Below, piece by piece: positions 43,310 through 50,578 of a DNA stretch of 50,578 nucleotides (its first letter is position 1; each line of letters starts with the position of its first letter). The position numbers and the translations under genes are program-made. Under the pieces are notes generated by a model. The model saw nothing but the letters and a program-made list of their open reading frames with translations. It did no database searches and had not been told where the DNA came from. This DNA is from Boletus sp. NGJ (lineage: Eukaryota > Basidiomycota > Agaricomycetes > Boletales > Boletaceae), in NCBI GenBank assembly GCA_019096195.1, contig JAGTXK010000061.1, positions 1-50,578 on the forward strand, read 5' to 3'.

Positions 43310-45829
43310 ATGCCAACCTCGACGGGCTCACGCCTTTTACGATTTCTGCTATCAATTGTCATTCGCCTTCGTCTGTCCGTTGGACGCATAGCGCTCGCAT
43401 TTCGAGCTCGGTTTGCTTCACTTTGGGCGTCAATTCTGACGTTTGCACGTCGCCTAGGCTCGTCCCAGATTCGACTGCGTGCAAACGATGTCCCTGTGCC
43501 AGTGGGCAACAGCCCCATTGCAAAACATCCTCAGATTCCAGGGCATGAAACGGTGAAGGAAGAGAAAAGCGGAACTCTCGCGGCTCTGCCCGTGCGGCCT
43601 CCCACCTGCTGGGAGGATGAAATATCAAAATACCAGGATCCCACATCAAGTACTCCGTTCGAATTTGACCCACACCCTGCGACCCCTGATGGAGGATCAC
43701 AGCGCTATAAGCCCAGGAGACTTAGGTGAGGGTATTTCGATTCCATGTGTGGGTACCTCTCCATTCATTCTGCCCATCAGACACAGCGATGACCCTTCTG
43801 ACATCCCAGCTGGGCAACGGACACTCTTGTCTGCGTAAGCCCACTCCCTCTGTGAGACTCATCTATCCCTTGATAGCTCCCAACACAGACTACCATTACT
43901 TCCAGATGGCTGGAGGCGACATGTTCATCCCGAGGGAAATGTTATTTTTTATCATGAAGGATTGGTATGTTTCTTTTTCGTGTGCGTTAATTCCGAGTTG
44001 TGGACCCTTTCCAAGCGTATATTCACAGAGAGCAATGTCATTCGTCATGTAAAAGAAATCCTCTTTTATGCCACAAAACTCATCCAGCAAGCGATGGATA
44101 CAGATGGTGTCACCATAGACGAGCTCACGGAAATTGTCCTGAATGTAGACGAAAATCGAAGTTGGCACTATTACTTTGTTGATCACAGACACCGCCTTCT
44201 CTTCTGGGTTCATCCAGTTAAACCGCGGGATGATCTCCATATTGACTTGCAGGGGATCACTGGATATAGCCATATCAGTACGTTTGACACGCCGTTGCTT
44301 TCTTCGACTGACACGTTTAGGATATTTGGTCGAGGCCCGGTACTGGTATGCTTTTTCCGGCAGCCTTTTAGGTATATCTGCACGCGTTGGGTTTTAGTTC
44401 GACACTGATCCTAACTCAAGTATACTATATATAACATGGAATCGAGGTCGCATTGTGAATACTACCCGCACAACCGTGCCCTTCCAGAGGAAGTCTTCGA
44501 CAGGCTTAGAGGGATGCTCAATTATGCGAAGACCGGTACAACCCTTTTTTCAAATGCTCACACCGTCCTTATGAAATCACCAGACATGATGACCGCTGAT
44601 TCCTCCACGAGCCCGTTTACACAAGATGAACTCAATGCATTCCTAGACCTCGTCAACTCACTCAAGGGTGCATTTTCCTAGCCCGTCTTGATCCTCGACG
44701 TCGCTGACTGTTCGCAAAGATGACAAGAAGATCTCCGATCCACATAGTATTTGGGTCATCGGTACGACTATGCCTCGTTACGTCACGAAATGGTGCTGAT
44801 ATCATATGAAGCACGGCTAATGGGATTTTTCAGTGAGTGTCATTGAACATATTCTATCACGTGCTTTGCTGAATGCAATACTAGCTGAAGACCAGTTCCT
44901 GAATTTTTGTGGCCAATCGTGTGCACGTCTGAACGCAGATACACCATTGTTCGGACAACAGACTTGGAATCGCGGCATCATATTTAACATCGTCAATGTT
45001 TTTCTACTTGGATCACCGAACGAACATGCTGTTCGCTTGCAACGGGTGTGGGTTGACGGCACTATCATCCTGCCCCGTTGGAAGGATTTCATCAACAGGC
45101 TCACGACCGAGTTGGGCCGATATCCCATTTTTGTGGGTTTTTGTTGCTTTGCGCACAGAATATCTTATGTCTCTTCTTGCAGTCCACAGTGATGCTTGCC
45201 GTGAACATCAGCTTCCTGGCTGTTCCCGGCGTTATCACCGCAGGTTCGCCTGCAAGTCCGATTGAAATCATCATCTATTGTTCGGTCGTTTCAACGATCG
45301 GGTCTATCGTATTCTCCTTTGCCTTGTCAAATGTGTACAGCGATCCCGGACTTATGGACGCTGGTCCTGCGGTATGTTTACATGGCAGATATCATATCTG
45401 CTCGAGTGCTCATGCTAGCCATGACAGGCGGAAGTCATGAAGACACTCAGTCGGAAAAGATGGGGAATGGCATGTCTTGCGATCACGCACAGTCTTCCGA
45501 TTGCCTGCCTCGTATGGTCGTACGTCGTTCGTTGGATGGTCACATCTATTCATGGTTCAACCAATGTTTCTAGAATTACACTGTTCTTTGCGGCCCTCGC
45601 GATACAGATTTTCGGCCCGAAAGAACTTGTCACTATCGTGACCCTTGGCGTCGAATGCTACATTCTTGTGTTATTTGGGGTCATGAGCGGCTTCGTGATG
45701 CAGCTGTTTTCCAGAAATGACGATGTAGATGCTGTGGATACCCCCGAGGAATATGACCCACCTCTTACAGAGCTACAACATGATCTTGAGCGGGGCTCGG
45801 TGAAGTGCTGCACTTTTTATGGCCGTTGA
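43310..45829 (+). CDS. WW-domain membrane protein, tandem copy B, 627 aa
   Basis: Exons: 43310-43725, 43781-43834, 43889-43964, 44016-44277, 44321-44345, 44447-44535, 44584-44667, 44720-44761, 44834-45132, 45183-45371, 45428-45519, 45574-45829 (628 codons). Exon order and intron phases equal copy A. The WW core reads LPDGWRRHVHPEGNVIFYHE and the second motif SWHYYFVDHRHRLLFWVHP. Its acidic tail is longer (DDVDAVDTPEEYDPP). The transmembrane block is nearly the same as copy A, while the N-terminal 140 residues differ more. No stop or frame change is seen, so the copy looks functional. The 250 bp separating it from copy A probably hold its own promoter. Confidence 0.85.
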
Positions 45830-47693
45830 CTCGGCGTCGGACATGGCTTGGAAGTGGACACCAGTCTTAGACGGTAGATGAGAATACCCGTGCTATCGTG
45901 CATAATTATAGTATTGTTTGACTTTCGAGGGACCCATGTTGCTCTGCACAACAGGTGTCGTGGTACTAATTCTCAATAATCCGAGCTCGAGGACATGGTT
46001 TAGCGCTCAGCAGTGGTAGATTTGTCTCCCACGCAGCCATCCCGGAGGGTCTGGCTCTACTCATTTGAATTACGGGGAGGGAGATTTACGAAGTAACTCT
46101 TGCCCGCTGACAGTGTCTCTGAATGACATGTCAGCGCTTCAGCAGCACTGCTACTGGCGGAGCCTAAGACATGTGCTCATCATGATCAGTAATAATAAGC
46201 TTAGATCTTACCCATTTCTCACTTTTTCCTATTCTTTTGGTACGTACCATGTTACAAATAGTATAGTTCCTTTAAGCGTGTTGTTAGCAGCTCCCTAGCC
46301 TCGGGACTGACGACGCACATTTCGCACCCAGGGTTTGGAAAGTCTAGTTCTAAGAACTTGGATTCAGAAACAGAGACGTCGGCGGGGCTGTAAATGCGTC
46401 CAGCACTGCGGAGAACTTATTAGCATAACCATACCCCTTTGCATTCCATATTTACCAAGTGGTCACACCAAAACGACAAAGGGCAGGTTGGAAGAGTCGC
46501 GGTTGAGATTCTCGAGCGTAGTAACAGAAGCCTTAGTGGTCTTTGAGACACCGCCTCACCACCTCTGTTTATGTGCGTGACAGACAGGCCAAAGGTCCCA
46601 AAGATGTCCATTCTCTTTCCGAAGTCCCGGGTAAGCTTGGCGAGAAGGAAGTTGGGGGCAGAAGTACCATCGATAGACCTGGCTTGAATAAAGCAGAGGA
46701 AGCGCAGGGCCCGGATTTCAGACAAAATGGCGGATGCGTGCACTCCATCGTCGTGGAGCTGGGATGTGCCGCTACCTTGATGGCTGCTCTGGCCCGTGCA
46801 AAATGTTGCCGAGGCTGTACCGACGATATGAAGTGCTCAGCCCTTTCCTGGCGGTTAGTAATGTCGACCACCCGGTGCAAGACTGGCTCCAACCTAGTTA
46901 TGATAGAGGCCCTGGAGGTCATCTGGGCAAGCAGAAAGAGTCGGGAAGCACCAAGGGCGAATCGTGCGGCCAAATGGTTGACGGCGCCGAATGTGACGGC
47001 ACACACCACGGGAGCGTCAGGAGCGAGCGCGATACGTCGAGATACAGGCCCAGGTGACCACTTGGGCGAACAGGTCGAGGAGAACGAGTCGGTACAGGGC
47101 CAGGGGGCCAACTGGGCGAGGACTCGGAGGAGGCGACGGGACGCGTCAGGGATGGAGCTTTGAAGTGCAGTGCCAGAGCGATGTCGACAGCGTCCTCATG
47201 CATGGGATACGAAGCGGCAAGGGCGACGCAACGAGCAGCGCGCGCCACGACTCGAAACGAATTGAAACGCAACTGCTAGCTAGGGATTCAGACAAGGCGA
47301 GTCAGCACGAGCGGTACAACCGCACGATAGCGCACGTACCTGAGGCGTCCACACCACCCACACCACCTCCTCATCACATCAGACGCCCCATCGAGCCCAT
47401 GAACCCACTGCGTCAACCCACTGCGTCGTCGAGGACGATTGAAAACGCGACCTAGAAGTGTCAGTCAGGCGAGTTTGTCGACTTACCGAGTCGAGCGACC
47501 GCGTCGAGGCCAAATCAGTCAAATAGCCTGGACGCGTCGCACACGTTATAGATGCCAGTGGTCTATGGGAGCTGAGCTAGTGGTCGTCCGGTAACGTCCG
47601 ATCGAACCGAATTTTTGTGAGGTAACTCGAAGTCCGGTTACTATCGCTCTTGATACCAACCGCAATAGTTACTACCATTGGCACTAGCTGGCA
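45830..47693. other. Spacer between WW copies B and C, no gene recognised
   Basis: 1.86 kb of sequence unlike the 250-bp spacer between copies A and B. The part 46.5-47.4 kb is GC-rich and open in several frames on both strands (up to 206 codons), but none shows a recognisable family. A tRNA A-box-like stretch (46001-46020) has no matching B box. It may be an insertion or a decayed gene. Confidence 0.4.
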
Positions 47694-50238
47694 ATGCCGG
47701 CTTCAACGGGCTCACACCTATTGCGATTCGTGCTGTCACTTGTCATTCACCTCCGACGGTCTGTTGGACGTATAGCGCTCGCAATTTCGGCTCGGTTTGC
47801 ATCATTTTGGAGGTCAATTCTAACATTTGCACGTCGCAGAAAGCGGCCCCAGATTCGGTTGCATGCAAACGATGTCCCCATGGTGGACAACAACCCCACG
47901 GAAATACGACCACAAATATCGGAGTGCGCAAAAGTGGAGGAAGAGGACTGCGGGACTCTCGCAGTTCCGCCCGTGCAGCCTATCACGAGCTGGGGGGACA
48001 AATTATCAAAATACCAGGCTCGCACTCAGTCCAGGTTTAACCCACAACCTGCGACTCCTGAAGGAGGATCACAGCGCTATAAGCCCAGGAGAGATCGGTG
48101 AGGGTACCTGAGTTTTTGCGTGTCAGTACCCATCTTACTTTCCATTCATTCTTGCGCTCAGTCAGACCACCGGCCCTCCTGACGCCGATCCTCCTGACAT
48201 CCCAGCTGGGCGACAGAAACTCTTGTCTGCGTAAGTCCAACTTTTTTGCGAGGGTCGTCCATCACTTGATAGCTCCCAACATAGATCACCGCCACCTCCA
48301 CATGGCTGGAGACGACATGTTCATCCCGAAGGGAATGTTTTCTTTTATCATGAAGAATTAGTATGTTTCTTTTTCTTCTGCATGAAAGCCCAGTTGTGGA
48401 TCCTTTCCAAGCGTATATTCACAGAAAGTGATGTCTTTGAGCGCGGAAAAGAAATACTGTCTCGCGCCACCACACTCATTCAGCAAGCGATCCAGATAGG
48501 CAAACAAACAGACGATATTGTGATCGTGGATGATCTCACAGAAATAGTCCTGAACGTGGACGACAGTCAACGTTGGCACTATTACTTTGTTGATCATAGA
48601 AACCGCCTTCTTTTCTGGGTTCATTCAGTTAAACTGCGAGAAGTTATGGATACCGACGTGCAAGGGATCAGTGAATATAGCCACATCAGTATGTCTGATG
48701 CGTATTGTTTTCTTTCACTGACAAGCATTTAGGGTATTTGGTCGAGACGCAGTACTGGTATGCTTCTTCCGGTAGTCCTTCAGGCATGCCTCCATCTCTT
48801 GTGTTCTATTTCGACACTTACCCTAACTCAGGTATATCATGTATGACATAGAATCGAGGTCGCATTGTGAATATTACCCGCACAATCGTACCCTTCCAAA
48901 AGGAATCTTCGAAGGCCTTAGAGGGATGCTCAACTACGCCAAGACTGGTGCATCCCCTTTGTGAATGCCCGTACTCTATACTTATTGGAATATTAGACAT
49001 CATGACTACTACTTCCTCCTCGAGTCTGTTCACGCAAGATGAACTTGCCGCGACTCTGGACCTTGTCAACTCACTCAAGGGTACCTTTTCCTAGCCCGTA
49101 TTTTTCCTTGATCTTGCTGACTTCAGCGAAGACGATCAGACGATATCCGATTCATACAGTATTTGGGTCATCGGTGCGACTACCCATTGTCATGTCACGA
49201 AATAGGCTGATATCACATGAAGCACGGCTGATGGCGTTTTTCAGTGGGTGCCATTGGACGTGTCCAATTATTTGGTTTCCTAAATGCAACACTAGCTGAA
49301 AACCAGTTCTTGAACTTTCACGGTCAGCAGTGCGCACGTTTGAATGCAGATACACCGTTATTCGGGCAACAGACTTGGAATCGTAGCAAAGTGTTCAAAG
49401 CCGTCAGTTTTATTCTGTTTGGATCACCGAGCGAACACGCTGTTCGCTTGCAACGGGTGTGGGTTGACGGGATCATCATCCTGCCTCGTTGGAAGGATTT
49501 CATCAACAGACTCACGACCGAGTTGGGCCGGTATACCATCTTCGTGAGTCACGCTTGCTTTGCTCGCGGAACATCTTACGCCTCACAGTCCACAGTGATG
49601 CTTGCGGTGAACTTTAGCTTCCTCGCTGTCCCTGGTGTTGTCACGCCAGGCTTGCCTGCAACTCAGATCCCAATCATCATCTATTGTTCAGTCGTTTCAA
49701 CGATCGGGTCTATCGTATTCTCCTTCGCCTTGTTGAAGGTGTACAGTAACCCGGGACTTATGGTTGCTGATCCTGCGGTATGTTCGTATGGCAGATATCA
49801 CATATGCTCAAAGTGCTCACGTTGCATTATAGGCGTTAGCCATGCGGACACTTGGTCAGACGAAATGGGGAATGGCATGTCTTGCGATCACGCATAGTCT
49901 CCCGATTTCCTGTCTTATATGGTCGTACGTCGTTCAATGCATGGTTGCACCTATTCCTACTTCACTCACACGTTTCTAGAATCACACTCTTCTCTGCGGC
50001 TCTCGCGGTACAGATTTTCGGTCCGGCAGAACCTCCCACTGTCGCGACACTCGGCGTCGAGTGTCTCATTCTCGTGTTATTTGGGCTCATAAGCAGCTTC
50101 GTGTTGCGGCTGTTTTCTGGGGATGATACGGATGATGGGGGCGATGGGGGCGATAGGAGTGAAGAGGATGATTCTGACGAGAAGATCTCACCGGCTACAG
50201 GGTCACAGCACGATGTTGAGGAGGGGTTGGGCAAATGA
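47694..50238 (+). CDS. WW-domain membrane protein, tandem copy C, 634 aa
   Basis: Exons: 47694-48097, 48162-48230, 48285-48360, 48412-48688, 48733-48757, 48859-48947, 48997-49080, 49132-49173, 49245-49543, 49589-49777, 49833-49924, 49980-50238 (635 codons). All 12 exons and phases match copies A and B. Exon 2 has a 15-bp insertion that duplicates a Pro-Asp-rich unit before the WW domain (LPPHGW-type: PPPPHGWRRHVHPEGNVFFYHEE). The second motif is RWHYYFVDHRNRLLFWVHS. The acidic tail is the longest of the three, with a Gly/Asp-rich stretch (DDTDDGGDGGDRSEEDD). It appears intact. Confidence 0.85.
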
Positions 50239-50578
50239 TTCTTGAGTATAACTGATACAGGCACGGTCCACGATACAAGAGGTGCCGCGCGCGGTGGGAA
50301 CAAGGTCACCAGCGAGGTGAACAACGTGCTGGTTTCGACAAAGCTCCGCCGTATTTCCGGAAGCTCAGAATCGCATTGCACGTACACACGAGAAACTCCC
50401 TCGAGACAATGTCTACATGGTGCAACGTCGGCAGATACATAATACATACATTGAGCTCGAAAGACGAGAGGCATATGCATAAGTAAAATAAATATACGAG
50501 TCATCTTTCAAAGTACCGCCATTCATCATTGCGTTAGGGCTACTAGTTGTTCGGCCTCAGTTTCTACCCAAATTCGTC
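50239..50578. other. 3' flank of WW copy C, no gene seen
   Basis: 340 bp to the window end without coding signal. It ends before any further copy could be judged. Confidence 0.4.

Larger units (their letters stand above)
40548..50238 (+). repeat. Tandem triplication of a 12-exon gene
   Basis: Three head-to-tail genes (40548-43059, 43310-45829, 47694-50238) share exon number, intron positions and phases and most of the protein. Introns are alignable too, including the GTATGTTTCTTTTT donor stretch before exon 4. This shows duplication of the whole locus rather than retroposition. Confidence 0.9.

Noticed and set aside
46001-46070. tRNA gene or tRNA-derived SINE head
   Set aside because: TAGCGCTCAG-CAGTGGTAGA resembles an A box and D arm, but no acceptor stem pairs and no GGTTCGANTCC-type B box follows.
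46543-47163. 206-codon plus-strand frame in the WW spacer as a gene
   Set aside because: The GC-rich section is equally open on the other strand; the translation has no recognisable domain, and I could not extend it by plausible introns.
49195-49245. Lost splice donor in WW copy C (AAATAGGC instead of AAATAGTGC)
   Set aside because: In the exon model that keeps phase in all copies the donor is at G|GT(A/G)CGAC about 30 bp upstream, so this 2-bp deletion is inside the intron.

Overview
The window looks like nuclear DNA of a filamentous basidiomycete (Agaricomycetes). Its genes are cut by many short GT-AG introns, mostly 46-80 bp, and it carries families typical of that class: an expanded WW-domain membrane-protein family, a Tof1/Timeless gene, a chromodomain LTR retrotransposon and a Crypton-like tyrosine recombinase. 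A Rhizoctonia/Ceratobasidium-type genome is my best guess, but this is inference. I saw no CRISPR array, rRNA or credible tRNA.

The window has two compartments. From 1 to about 17.85 kb it is a repeat graveyard: a 5'-truncated Tc1/mariner transposase (883-1293) with its terminal repeat; a complete but dead Tf1/sushi-type chromovirus on the minus strand (2357-9439) with 357-bp LTRs, a perfect 5-bp target duplication, a polypurine tract and a self-priming primer-binding site; a GEN1/XPG-like nuclease relic (11413-13336) followed at once by a Crypton-like tyrosine recombinase relic (13480-16270); and a pair of decayed ~220-bp direct repeats (16432-16650, 17092-17311). Differences between repeat copies are almost all transitions, mostly at CpG, and many Arg codons have become TGA. 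This suggests deamination of methylated cytosine.

From 17.85 kb to the end the window is gene-dense and mostly single-copy: a disordered coiled-coil protein (minus) divergent from a SANT/Myb protein (plus), a PBDC1-like protein, Tof1/Timeless (with one suspicious base), a bZIP factor, a transaldolase-fold protein lacking the catalytic lysine, a YAT-type amino-acid permease (minus), a PHO13-like HAD phosphatase convergent with a PIG-F/Gpi11 protein (minus), and three tandem 12-exon copies of a WW-domain membrane protein. I derived exon models by hand. For every gene from 17.85 kb onward except Tof1 the exon lengths sum to a multiple of three; Tof1 sums to one base too many, at a T5 run.

The functions are mixed: replication-fork protection, an eEF1A-chaperone-like protein, GPI-anchor synthesis, nutrient uptake, metabolite repair and transcription. 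The layout therefore reads as an ordinary gene neighbourhood beside a silenced repeat block. The two features least like ordinary sequence are the nuclease-recombinase pair and the WW-domain triplication.
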